From Balneola sp. (lineage in GTDB: Bacteria > Bacteroidota > Rhodothermia > Balneolales > Balneolaceae): a stretch of DNA of 64,000 nt. Of the stretch, positions 52,600 to 60,478 are shown in pieces. The position numbers and the translations under genes were made by a program. The stretch spans positions 186,001-250,000 of the forward strand of contig RHLJ01000006.1 in NCBI GenBank assembly GCA_003712055.1. The letters run 5' to 3'. The notes below the pieces were generated by a model. The model had not been told where the DNA came from. It saw only the letters and a program-made list of their open reading frames with translations, and made no database searches. How positions within the stretch are numbered: the stretch's first letter is position 1; each line of letters begins with the position of its first letter.

Positions 52600-55001
52600 T
52601 AGAAATCCACTTTTAAAGAAAGGTTAGGGGTTAAACCAAGATAAGTAACCTCAGTAGTTTGAAAGGGCTCCTGGCTAAAATCATATTCGTAATACCAGAT
52701 ATTTTCCCGATTGTAAAGATTGAACAAAGAGAGGGTAAAGGTAGTTTCTACTTTCCTTACCCTAAGTTGATAGTTAAGAGCGAGGTCTAAACGGTGATAG
52801 GCCGGTAGCCTTGAGCCATTTTTCTCTCCAACTCCGACATAATTCAACTCTCTTCCATCCAGTAATTCAATGGAATATTCTCCTTCCGGCTCTGTATAGG
52901 GTTTACCTGAACCATAAATAAAGGTGCCAGATAAATTCCAGTTCCCAAAGGCATAGCTTTGAACAAGTTTGATTTCATGCCGTTGATCATGAAGAGCAGG
53001 GAAGGGTTCTCCATCATTAAATACATCAAATTCATTGGCTATACTACTTAAGGTATAAGAAACCCACCCGGTTAGAGAACCTGTTTTACGTTGCAGCAAA
53101 AACTCTATTCCACTGGCCTCGCCATCTCCTTTAAAAAAGAGCTCATCTGTATTCACATCCCTATCCTGCCTGAAACGAAGAGAAAACTCAGAAAGATTTT
53201 GAAATATCTTGTAATAGGTTTCGACGTTGAAGAGCCATTGACCATTTTCTAAAACCACGCCACCAACAAAATTATCAGACAAACCAGTGTCAATCAGTTC
53301 GTTGTCTGTGAGTAACCAAAAATCCCGTGAGCCCTGGGTTATATCTTCATTGATAATGCGATTTACAAATTGGTAATGCCTTCCATAAGCTAATTTAAAA
53401 GTCAGAAAACTGGTTAACTCATAGGAAGCAGAAGCCCTTGGAGAGAGTAATAGTCGATCACTATTTTCATAATAAGTGAGCCGTAAGCCAGGGCTAAATG
53501 TAAACGCTTGAGTAGGTTTCCACTCGTCCATCAAATAAACGGCTCCAAGCCAGGCTTCCTGGTTTCGTTCAACGAGGGTCAGTGTGTCGTTTCTTGCATT
53601 TAAATAATCCACTTTAGAATTAGTGGCCTGCACCCCAAACCCCACTTCATGGTATTGGTTCAATTTCCATTCCCAGTCCATTCGGGAAGTAAAATCTCTC
53701 ACATTATTATCTTCAAAGTTGGAGCTGGAAAAGCTGAAAAGCGTGGTATCCGATTCAGGAATAGTATTGGTAAGATAGATATTATTGAAATAATCACTGA
53801 AGTACTCAGATCCAGCAACACTGATGTTGCTGAATAATCTTGGTCCCCATTGACGTGTCCATGTAAGCGAACCAGCGATATTCCCCCAATCCGTATTTTC
53901 AGATACATCAGATGTAAGAAGTTGCTCTCCCTGAACCTCGGCATTCTGGTTTGGGCTAAAAGCAAAGGTTGAAATTCTAGATTCATCCAGAAAATCATTT
54001 CCCCTGTAAAAACTGGCTATGATCGCATCTTTAGATCCCGGTCGATACGTTAACCTAAGGTTGACATCATAGAAATAGAACTCTGGCTCTACCTCGTTCA
54101 CATTGAAGTCAGGATTTGGATTCGGAATATCACTTTCACCAATCAGGTTATCAGAAATGCTGTTAAAAAGCCCGCTTTGCAAGATATCGCTGTACGATCT
54201 GCGAAAGGAACCCATCACATTCAGGGATTTAAAAATGGGGAGTTCCAGATAGGCTCCTGTATTCATCAGGTTAAGATTCAACCCGCCTTTTATATTGGTT
54301 GTACTTCCTGATTTACCTGTTAAATCAACTACACTGGAAGTACGTCCACCATATTTAGCCGGAAAGGTGCCTTTATATATTTGTACATCCTTAATAGCAT
54401 TGGCATTGAATGCACTAAAAAAACCAAAGAAATGGTCCACCTTGTACACGGTCATTCCATCCAGTAATACCAGGTTTTGATCAGGAGTTCCCCCTCGGAT
54501 ATAAAGGCCTGAGGAATTTTCATTGGTACCGCTGACCCCGGGTAGTAATTGAAGGGATCGAAAAATATCTGTCTCTCCGATACTCGGAAGCAGTGACATC
54601 TGCTCTGGGGACATGGTCACTTTACTAATTTCATCGGATGATTGGATAAAGCTATATGACTCAGCTGTGACAACGACGTCTTCTAACTCGGAATTTATTC
54701 TGCTTAACCTAATGACTAAATCGGAGCTCGTATTTATAGAATCAGAAGAGATGAATAGGGTCTGATATCCGATATAGCTTATTCTTAGGGTGTATTCCTC
54801 CTCCTGGATATCTAACAGGGTAAAAAAACCTTCGACGTTGGAATTACTCCCTCTTGATGTTTCTACAATAAAAACATTGGCAAAGGAAAGTGGTTCGTCC
54901 GTTTCACTATCCAAAATTCGACCCGAGATATTAGTTTGTGCATATAAGCTGTTAAAACATATCCAGCATATAGCTAATCCCCACAAGCTTTTTCTTATCA
55001 T
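52599..55001 (-). CDS. TonB-dependent outer-membrane receptor with carboxypeptidase-like domain
   Basis: An 800-residue outer-membrane transporter with a signal peptide (SLWGLAICWICFNSLYAQ). Residues about 24-110 form the CarboxypepD regulatory-like domain (ISGRILDSETDEPLSFANVF). The plug follows with VVVTAESYSFI, GETDIFRSLQLLPGVSG and SSGLYIRGGTPDQNLVLLDG, then the 22-strand barrel ending YLGLTPNLSLKVDF. No TonB box is obvious near the N-terminus. With the DUF4249 lipoprotein it would import an unknown nutrient. It is the first gene of the pair, and no regulator is adjacent. Confidence 0.92.
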   Translation of the reverse strand: MIRKSLWGLAICWICFNSLYAQTNISGRILDSETDEPLSFANVFIVETSRGSNSNVEGFFTLLDIQEEEYTLRISYIGYQTLFISSDSINTSSDLVIRLSRINSELEDVVVTAESYSFIQSSDEISKVTMSPEQMSLLPSIGETDIFRSLQLLPGVSGTNENSSGLYIRGGTPDQNLVLLDGMTVYKVDHFFGFFSAFNANAIKDVQIYKGTFPAKYGGRTSSVVDLTGKSGSTTNIKGGLNLNLMNTGAYLELPIFKSLNVMGSFRRSYSDILQSGLFNSISDNLIGESDIPNPNPDFNVNEVEPEFYFYDVNLRLTYRPGSKDAIIASFYRGNDFLDESRISTFAFSPNQNAEVQGEQLLTSDVSENTDWGNIAGSLTWTRQWGPRLFSNISVAGSEYFSDYFNNIYLTNTIPESDTTLFSFSSSNFEDNNVRDFTSRMDWEWKLNQYHEVGFGVQATNSKVDYLNARNDTLTLVERNQEAWLGAVYLMDEWKPTQAFTFSPGLRLTYYENSDRLLLSPRASASYELTSFLTFKLAYGRHYQFVNRIINEDITQGSRDFWLLTDNELIDTGLSDNFVGGVVLENGQWLFNVETYYKIFQNLSEFSLRFRQDRDVNTDELFFKGDGEASGIEFLLQRKTGSLTGWVSYTLSSIANEFDVFNDGEPFPALHDQRHEIKLVQSYAFGNWNLSGTFIYGSGKPYTEPEGEYSIELLDGRELNYVGVGEKNGSRLPAYHRLDLALNYQLRVRKVETTFTLSLFNLYNRENIWYYEYDFSQEPFQTTEVTYLGLTPNLSLKVDF

Positions 55002-55104
55002 AAAAAGTTAGTTTCATTAACGCGTTACAGAACAAATACACGTCATATAGCTAATACCCCTAATGAGAATTAAAAAAAATATGAGTTTTTTGTACGATTT
55101 AAGG

Positions 55105-55136
55105 TTGATTGTAGATTGACATTCTCTGTATATTTG
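55105..55136 (+). promoter_or_regulatory. Promoter of the tRNA-Asn locus
   Basis: TTG (55105-55107), a 21-base spacer and TATATTTG (55129-55136) match the TTG-N19/21-TAnnTTTG consensus. Transcription would start near 55143 and pass through the broken tRNA copy before the intact one. Confidence 0.65.
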
Positions 55137-55165
55137 TCGCTCTCCAAAAACGGGGAAGCTGTCAT

Positions 55166-55239
55166 TCCTCGGTAGCTCAGTGGCAAGCGAGCGATGAGGC
55201 AGTTATCCCGACGGATGTCGGGACGTTGGTTCGCCAACG
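55166..55239 (+). pseudogene. Broken tRNA-Asn copy interrupted by a palindrome
   Basis: Bases 55166-55185 repeat the first 20 bases of the intact tRNA-Asn exactly. After that the D-arm continues poorly and the anticodon region is replaced by a palindrome (55206-55223). The T-arm is reduced to a perfect hairpin CGTTGG-TTCG-CCAACG (55224-55239). There is no acceptor 3' strand. It cannot fold as a tRNA. Confidence 0.75.
55206..55223. repeat. Palindrome TCCCGAC-GGAT-GTCGGGA in tRNA remnant
   Basis: A perfect 7-base stem with a GGAT loop. It resembles short dispersed palindromes elsewhere in the window in form, and occupies the place where the anticodon arm of the tRNA copy should be. Confidence 0.65.
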
Positions 55240-55267
55240 ATATTTATTGAAAAGCCACAAATTATCT

Positions 55268-55339
55268 TCCTCGGTAGCTCAGTGGCAGAGCAATCGGCTG
55301 TTAACCGATCGGTCGTTGGTTCGAATCCAACCCGGGGAG
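55268..55339 (+). tRNA. tRNA-Asn (anticodon GTT)
   Basis: A full cloverleaf can be drawn. The acceptor stem is TCCTCGG with CCGGGGA (one T-G pair) and discriminator G. The D-arm is GCTC/GAGC and the anticodon arm ATCGG-CTGTTAA-CCGAT has GTT as anticodon. The T-arm is GTTGG-TTCGAAT-CCAAC. No CCA is encoded. The transcription unit ends in a hairpin terminator eight bases downstream. Its 3' end is shared with a 12-base copy at 62543. Confidence 0.95.
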
Positions 55340-55340
55340 C
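55329..55340 (+). other. Putative attachment site, left (tRNA-Asn 3' end)
   Basis: AACCCGGGGAGC spans the T-arm end and acceptor stem of tRNA-Asn plus its discriminator. The same 12 bases occur at 62543-62554, bounding a 7.2-kb block. Integrases commonly use tRNA 3' ends as attachment sites. Confidence 0.55.
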
Positions 55341-55346
55341 GAAATT

Positions 55347-55385
55347 AAAAGGGTTAGACATTACATGTTTAACCCTTTTTTTATG
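55347..55385 (+). terminator. Terminator after tRNA-Asn
   Basis: A 10-base stem AAAAGGGTTA (55347-55356) with TAACCCTTTT (55370-55379), followed by a run of T residues. It overlaps the start of the GIY-YIG pseudogene. Confidence 0.8.
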
Positions 55386-55651
55386 AACTATTATCTCTAC
55401 ATACTAAAATCTGAGGTTAAAGAAACTTACTATACAGACGTTTCAGACGATCCTCAACGAAGGCTGAAATACCACAATTCCGACGTGTAAGGATATACTC
55501 AAAAGTACCGGCCATGGAAATTGGTATTCGAACTACCTTTCATACTAAACAAGAAGAGTTAGCAGCTGAGCGGAAGGTCAAGAGTTGGAAAAGCAGAAAA
55601 ATAATCGAGTGTTTAATCCGGGGAGAAATTTTTATTGAAGATTATCTATGA
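55383..55651 (+). pseudogene. GIY-YIG endonuclease-like pseudogene
   Basis: Translation from the ATG at 55383 gives MNYYLYILKSEVKETYYTDV and DDPQRRLKYHNSD, then an in-frame TAA, then GYTQKYRPWKLVFELPF. A frameshift follows, and the rest (TKQEELAAERKVKSWKSRKI, then RGEIFIEDYL) lies in another frame up to the stop at 55649-55651. This is the layout of small UvrC-like GIY-YIG domain proteins. The YIG triplet is already YTD. One stop plus one frameshift mark it as dead. Confidence 0.8.
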
Positions 55652-55743
55652 TGTAGCGATTGGATGTTTTCTTTTTTGTTCTCTTTATTTCTAAAAATAG
55701 GAGCTAATTTTAAGACGTAACTTCTCTTGATTAAAAGTGGTTT

Positions 55744-57111
55744 ATGACAAATAGAGCTTGGGATATTATCATTATTGGAAGTGGACTTGCAGGGTTATCT
55801 GCTGCCATTGAGGTGGCAAAAAATGGCCGCTCCGTTGTGATAGTAGAAAAGCGTGATACCGTGGGTGGAAACTCTAAAATCAGTGGTGGTTCTTTGGCTA
55901 TTGCTGGTTCTTTCCAGCAAAAAAAACAAAACATTAGCGATAGTTCTAATCAGTTTACTAATGATATACTAAATGCTGGCAAAATAAATGACAAGACGTT
56001 GGTTGAGCAATTGGCCAAAGGTTCAAAAGAAGCTCTTCAGTGGTTAAAAACAGAGGTTGGAGTTGAATTTATAGAGCAGTTAGAAAAAGTGGAGGGACAC
56101 ACTATTGCGCGGATTCATACACCCAAATCAGCTTCAGGAGCAGATTTGATTAATCCTGCTTTAAAAAGAGCCAAGCAATTGGGCGTAGAGATCTTTACTG
56201 GATGCAAGGCCTCCCAAATTCTACTTTCAGATGATGGTAAGGTAAGTGGTGTTGCTGTAGAATGGACTGGGAAGGAATGTGCTCTTTATGCTCAAAAGGC
56301 CATAATTTTAGCTAGTGGCGGTTTTTCAAGTGACGCAAGGTTAAAAGTTGGAAAAAAGAATGTTCTATTACAGACAAGCTGTTTACCCAATACAGCCAAA
56401 GAAGGAATTGATATGGCTGTAGCCATCGGAGCAAGTACCAGGGATATGGATACCTATTGTTTTTTGCCAAGTACTTCAAACAATACACTAGATTATAAGG
56501 AAGATAATATAATCTCAAGTTTTGTGAGCTTTTTGGCATTGCACAGAGGTGTTTTGATAAATGCTGATACAGGTAAGCGGTTCGTGAACGAAACTGTATT
56601 GAGGGAGGAACTAACATCTGCTATTTTAAAAATAGGAAAGCCCGTAATTTCTATTAGTTCACAAAATATTTTAGAGCATGCTAGCGATGAACTAATGCGA
56701 AAAATAAGGCAACTCGATGTCAGGTTAATACAAAAGTTCAATACGTTGGAAAAACTAGTAAGCAGATATGAAATACCACAGAAGGCCTTACAAAATACCT
56801 TGAGCCATTATAATGAAATGCTCGCTACTGGTAAAGATGCAGATTATGGAAAAGTATTATCACAAGACCTCAAAGCGATTAAACCACCTTTTATAACTAC
56901 TTGTATTTTTCCCAAAGTGCATTATACTCCCGGTGGATTGGTCATCAACAAGAAAGCACAAGTATTGTCTGACAAGGGGGAAATAATCCCGGGACTTTAT
57001 GCAGCTGGAGAAGTCACTTCAGGTATTCATGGAAAGTCTCGGTTGGGTGGATGCGCGCTAACTGATTGTGTAGTTTTTGGCAGAATAGCAGGCCGGCAAG
57101 CCAGCTATTGA
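55744..57111 (+). CDS. FAD-dependent reductase of fumarate reductase/flavocytochrome c type
   Basis: A 455-residue flavoprotein. The FAD-binding Rossmann motif is IIIIGSGLAGLSAAIE near residue 9, followed by VEKRDTVGGNSKISGG. The C-terminal flavin clamp reads GIHGKSRLGGCALTDC with VVFGRIAG; the Arg lies where the proton-donating Arg of fumarate reductase is found. A second typical block is NADTGKRFVNETV. There is no heme motif and no signal peptide, so it is probably a soluble cytosolic enzyme, unlike exported flavocytochromes. Substrate could be fumarate, urocanate, or another alpha,beta-unsaturated acid. First intact gene after the tRNA. Confidence 0.85.
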   Translation: MTNRAWDIIIIGSGLAGLSAAIEVAKNGRSVVIVEKRDTVGGNSKISGGSLAIAGSFQQKKQNISDSSNQFTNDILNAGKINDKTLVEQLAKGSKEALQWLKTEVGVEFIEQLEKVEGHTIARIHTPKSASGADLINPALKRAKQLGVEIFTGCKASQILLSDDGKVSGVAVEWTGKECALYAQKAIILASGGFSSDARLKVGKKNVLLQTSCLPNTAKEGIDMAVAIGASTRDMDTYCFLPSTSNNTLDYKEDNIISSFVSFLALHRGVLINADTGKRFVNETVLREELTSAILKIGKPVISISSQNILEHASDELMRKIRQLDVRLIQKFNTLEKLVSRYEIPQKALQNTLSHYNEMLATGKDADYGKVLSQDLKAIKPPFITTCIFPKVHYTPGGLVINKKAQVLSDKGEIIPGLYAAGEVTSGIHGKSRLGGCALTDCVVFGRIAGRQASY

Positions 57112-57207
57112 AAAGCTGAAACAGTATTTAATGATGTAATTAAGCAGGGGAATCAATCTAACGCACTAAGTTAAAAGTGCAAACAAATACAAAAACCAAA
57201 GTGAAGT

Positions 57208-57849
57208 ATGAAAGACAAAAGTATTCAGCTAGGTATCGGAAAAGATGAACTGGATGATCTGGATATCCCCAAACGCTATCAGGATTTTGCCTCCGTTTAT
57301 AATCAAAAAGTAGAAGAATGGGGATATCGAGCTTTTCAGAAAGGTGCAGAATTACTCAATCAATACTTAAATGAAAACGAAGACATTTTGGATGCAGGTT
57401 GTGGAACAGGTTTGGTGGGAATGGCACTTTCCAATAAAGGCTTTACCAATATTACAGGTATTGATGCCTCTCCGGAAATGCTTGAGGAGAGTAAAAAGCA
57501 TCAATCATACAAAGCACTGTATTTGCAAGACATGCGAAAAACCCCTTTTCGGTTTGATGAAAATAGTTTTAATGGGATAATCTGCATAGGAGTCTTGTCA
57601 CTCATACCTGATATTGAAAGTCTTCTGGCTGAATTTATCAGACTAACAAAGCATGGCGGATATATCGTATTTAGCCAAAAAGAAGACTTATGTAAGGAAC
57701 GGGAATATGAGCAGATATTGCAGATGCTTACTGACAAGAAATGTTTGAAGAGGGAATTTGTAAGCAAACCTGAGGAATGGTTACCAAATCGTGAAGGGTA
57801 TGAAAACGACAAAATGCTTTTCTTCGTTTTTCAAGTTTTGAAGGCCTGA
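57208..57849 (+). CDS. Class I SAM-dependent methyltransferase
   Basis: A 213-residue methyltransferase. The SAM-binding motif is ILDAGCGTGLVGMALS near residue 59, with the acidic end of strand two in ITGIDASPEMLEESK. Motif III region reads GIICIGVLSLIPDIESLLAE, followed by KHGGYIVFSQKEDL. N-terminal helices before residue 40 resemble the Williams-Beuren type (DUF-like) group. The substrate cannot be told. It follows the flavoprotein gene by 96 bases on the same strand and lies in the same AT-rich block. Confidence 0.87.
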   Translation: MKDKSIQLGIGKDELDDLDIPKRYQDFASVYNQKVEEWGYRAFQKGAELLNQYLNENEDILDAGCGTGLVGMALSNKGFTNITGIDASPEMLEESKKHQSYKALYLQDMRKTPFRFDENSFNGIICIGVLSLIPDIESLLAEFIRLTKHGGYIVFSQKEDLCKEREYEQILQMLTDKKCLKREFVSKPEEWLPNREGYENDKMLFFVFQVLKA

Positions 57850-57864
57850 ATAATTAAAAAGCAG

Positions 57865-59472
57865 TCAAACCTTTTTGGCTATTTGGAGCTTTTCTTCCAG
57901 CAGAACTAAGTTATTTAATAACCGGGCTAACTTTTCAAATGTATCGATAAGGTTAAGCAATGTTTTAGAACCTTCCTTACTCACTAATATGTACCGGGAA
58001 CGAATAGATTGCATTATCTGGTCATGATTATCATTAATCAAAGAAAGACTTTCCAGATCCGTCAGCTCATGTTTTTCTAAATAACTGGTATATGTAAGCA
58101 AATGGGTTTGAATAGCTTGCATAATATCTTCAGTAAGTTCAATTTCTTTAGAGTTCTTTAAAGTGGAATATTCGGTAATCAACTCGTAAGTACTCTGTTC
58201 CAGATTAGATATGAGGTAGTGACGCCTTTGAATATTTAGCAAAAGCTCGAAAAGGGCGTTATCAATATTTGAGGATAAACCATCTTTCAAGGTAATTACA
58301 ATTCTTTCAGAGATATTTTTGAAAGAGAGATGGCGGTTGTCTAAACTTTCTTTATCGAATAGTTCATGTTTTTTTTCCCTGAAATAGAAATAATCAGGCA
58401 GCCAGGACACAATTCTATTCTGCTCTTTTCTTACGGAGAGTAAGATGGTATCTAGACCCATTGATCCGATTTCGGTAAGGTATTTTGGTGAGCCCTGCAC
58501 CTCAATGTCGGTGAGCGAATACCGCTTTTCTACCCACCTAATCATGTAAGGTTTGACAAATGAAAAGGCAATACAAAAAATAAGATGATAGGCAATGGCT
58601 ATGAATAAAAGTTGATGAGATAATGAACTAAAAATTCGAGCAGTACTCTGTTCGATAAGATGAAGTCCGCTGAAGTGGTCCAGCAAATAAATAAACATTG
58701 CCAATGTTGCTCCAATAACCTGATATGAAACAAAAATCATAACGGTTTGTTTGGCACCTCCCTTAAAACCTATCGCCGGTAAATAACAACTTAATGCCAG
58801 CCCGAATTGTGCTCCCAAAAAAATTGTCATTATCTGAGGGAAGCTCAAAACACCATTTGCGGCAAGGGTTAGTGCTATAAGCAATACTGCCGTGATGGAT
58901 TGCATAATAAAACACAGAAAAAAACCGATAGGAATACCAACAAGTATATAGCTTAGACTAAAGGCAAGCGTCTTATTAACCCATTCCAAATCTTTGAGAA
59001 AAACAGTTACGGTACCAATTTCATATAAGCCAAACAGAAGAAGTGCTAAACCAAATGCAGCACCTAAAGCATTGACAAACTTTTTAGGGAACTCAAATGC
59101 CCAAAGCATACCGGTTAAAAAAAGCATAGAGAACACGAGAAGATCAATAGGAAGAACGCTAAGGCTTATGACTAAAGCGCCTCCCAGGTTTGACCAAATA
59201 ATGATTGAGTATGAATTTTTGACACGTAAAAACTGACCTTGAACAAATCCGGCTATTATAAATAACACGCTACCGGCACTGGCCATAAAAAGTCCGGCGA
59301 AAACACCGCTGATAGAACTACTTATTTCGTTATTGGTAATCGGATCAAGTAATTTGTGTAATCCCCTTGCTGTAAGACGTTTTAAATTTTCCGAAAGAAT
59401 TTTAAAGCCAACAAAAAACAAGCTTAAGCCTGCTCCCTCCACTAAAAATACTCGTAATGCCTCTATGCTCAT
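57865..59472 (-). CDS. Na/Pi-cotransporter-like membrane protein with PhoU-like tail
   Basis: A 535-residue protein with eight to ten helices in the first 330 residues, then a soluble helical region to the end that resembles a PhoU domain (SSNIDNALFELLLNIQRRHY, STYELITEYSTLK). The layout fits bacterial NptA-type transporters (PF02690). In that family two QSSSA motifs line the transport path; here the first place reads MASAGSVLFI and the second MQSITAVLLI, so neither is intact. The substrate may therefore not be phosphate. It is transcribed divergently from the aldolase operon, with a palindrome in the shared upstream region. Confidence 0.8.
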   Translation of the reverse strand: MSIEALRVFLVEGAGLSLFFVGFKILSENLKRLTARGLHKLLDPITNNEISSSISGVFAGLFMASAGSVLFIIAGFVQGQFLRVKNSYSIIIWSNLGGALVISLSVLPIDLLVFSMLFLTGMLWAFEFPKKFVNALGAAFGLALLLFGLYEIGTVTVFLKDLEWVNKTLAFSLSYILVGIPIGFFLCFIMQSITAVLLIALTLAANGVLSFPQIMTIFLGAQFGLALSCYLPAIGFKGGAKQTVMIFVSYQVIGATLAMFIYLLDHFSGLHLIEQSTARIFSSLSHQLLFIAIAYHLIFCIAFSFVKPYMIRWVEKRYSLTDIEVQGSPKYLTEIGSMGLDTILLSVRKEQNRIVSWLPDYFYFREKKHELFDKESLDNRHLSFKNISERIVITLKDGLSSNIDNALFELLLNIQRRHYLISNLEQSTYELITEYSTLKNSKEIELTEDIMQAIQTHLLTYTSYLEKHELTDLESLSLINDNHDQIMQSIRSRYILVSKEGSKTLLNLIDTFEKLARLLNNLVLLEEKLQIAKKV

Positions 59473-59630
59473 AGTTTGTTTTTTTCAAAAAACAAGATTA
59501 CTCTTTTTTTGCAACTAACCTAAAGTTGGCTTTCATAAGCAACATTCTAATGTTAGTATTTTGAAGATGTTAAAATTTCGGTTCCTTAAGCTGATTTTTT
59601 ATGTTAGTATGTCTCTATAAAAGCTAAAAA

Positions 59631-59644
59631 AAGCTAATTAGCTT
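59631..59644. promoter_or_regulatory. Palindrome AAGCTAATTAGCTT, possible operator
   Basis: A 14-base perfect palindrome midway in the 214-base divergent gap between the transporter and aldolase genes, preceded by a further AAGCTAAA half. Its length and position suit a dimeric regulator, but no regulator gene is adjacent. Confidence 0.4.
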
Positions 59645-59686
59645 ATAAATTAGTACAAATTTAAAAGAATAAGCATTAACCCTGAA

Positions 59687-60448
59687 ATGCATACTAATTT
59701 TGACTTTAAAAATTGCTTACATGATTTTTTTACTAATCATGGGCTGGTTTATTTGAAATGTGGAACCGAATGGGAAAGTATGGAATATCAGGAAATAGGT
59801 CAGTTGCACGAGCTTTCCCGAGAGTGTTTCCCAACCATGGTTAAAATAGCCGGACAAGAAGCTCGAACCGATTTGCGGCACATGAAAGCGTTGGGGATCA
59901 AGGTTATTTTAGGTCCATTAATTGAGTCGGAATATGCACTTAAAAAGTTCGTCACAACAGCACAGCAAGAATACGGTCATGATCAGGCACTTCAGCTTGG
60001 TATAAACCTTGAAACCAAGCAAGCCCACGAACAGTTAAATCGTATTTTAAATAATGCCTATTTCAACGAGATCGATTTTGTCGTTATAGGCCGTTTAGAC
60101 CTGTCCCAATCCTTAGGCTTTAACACTATAGATGTACCGGAAGTACACAAAATAACGCATGACTTTATTAAAGCTGTTCACAGCAAAGGGAAAAAAGTAT
60201 CGGTTGGTGGTTTTGTGAATCCTATAAGCTGTGGTTTGATTAAAGATGATTTAAAAGCTGATTTTTTTAATACAATTCACTTGGTTTTTGATCTGCAAAA
60301 AGTTCAGGATACTTACCTCACTACTCAAAAGGCAATAGAATTTGAAATAGAACTTTACCGCTATTGGAAAGCTATTAATTCAGCTCGGTCATCTTTTTAT
60401 GACCAACGTGTTGATTTGTCATTAAAAAAACTAAATCCGACAGCTTAA
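59687..60448 (+). CDS. HpcH/HpaI aldolase/citrate-lyase-like protein
   Basis: A 253-residue TIM-barrel protein. Typical blocks are MVKIAGQEARTDLRHMKALG near residue 56, VILGPLIESEYALKKF, LGINLETKQAHEQL and the strong signature FVVIGRLDLSQSLG near residue 145. These match CitE/HpcH enzymes, which cleave or join C-C bonds at 2-oxo or acyl-CoA substrates with a metal ion; the Glu of LIESEY and Asp of GRLDLS are candidate metal ligands. It lacks a clear CoA-binding extension. First gene of a three-gene operon, 30 bases before the next. Confidence 0.82.
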   Translation: MHTNFDFKNCLHDFFTNHGLVYLKCGTEWESMEYQEIGQLHELSRECFPTMVKIAGQEARTDLRHMKALGIKVILGPLIESEYALKKFVTTAQQEYGHDQALQLGINLETKQAHEQLNRILNNAYFNEIDFVVIGRLDLSQSLGFNTIDVPEVHKITHDFIKAVHSKGKKVSVGGFVNPISCGLIKDDLKADFFNTIHLVFDLQKVQDTYLTTQKAIEFEIELYRYWKAINSARSSFYDQRVDLSLKKLNPTA

Positions 60449-60478
60449 ACCTCTCACAGAATTCTGACATCCTAGTTT

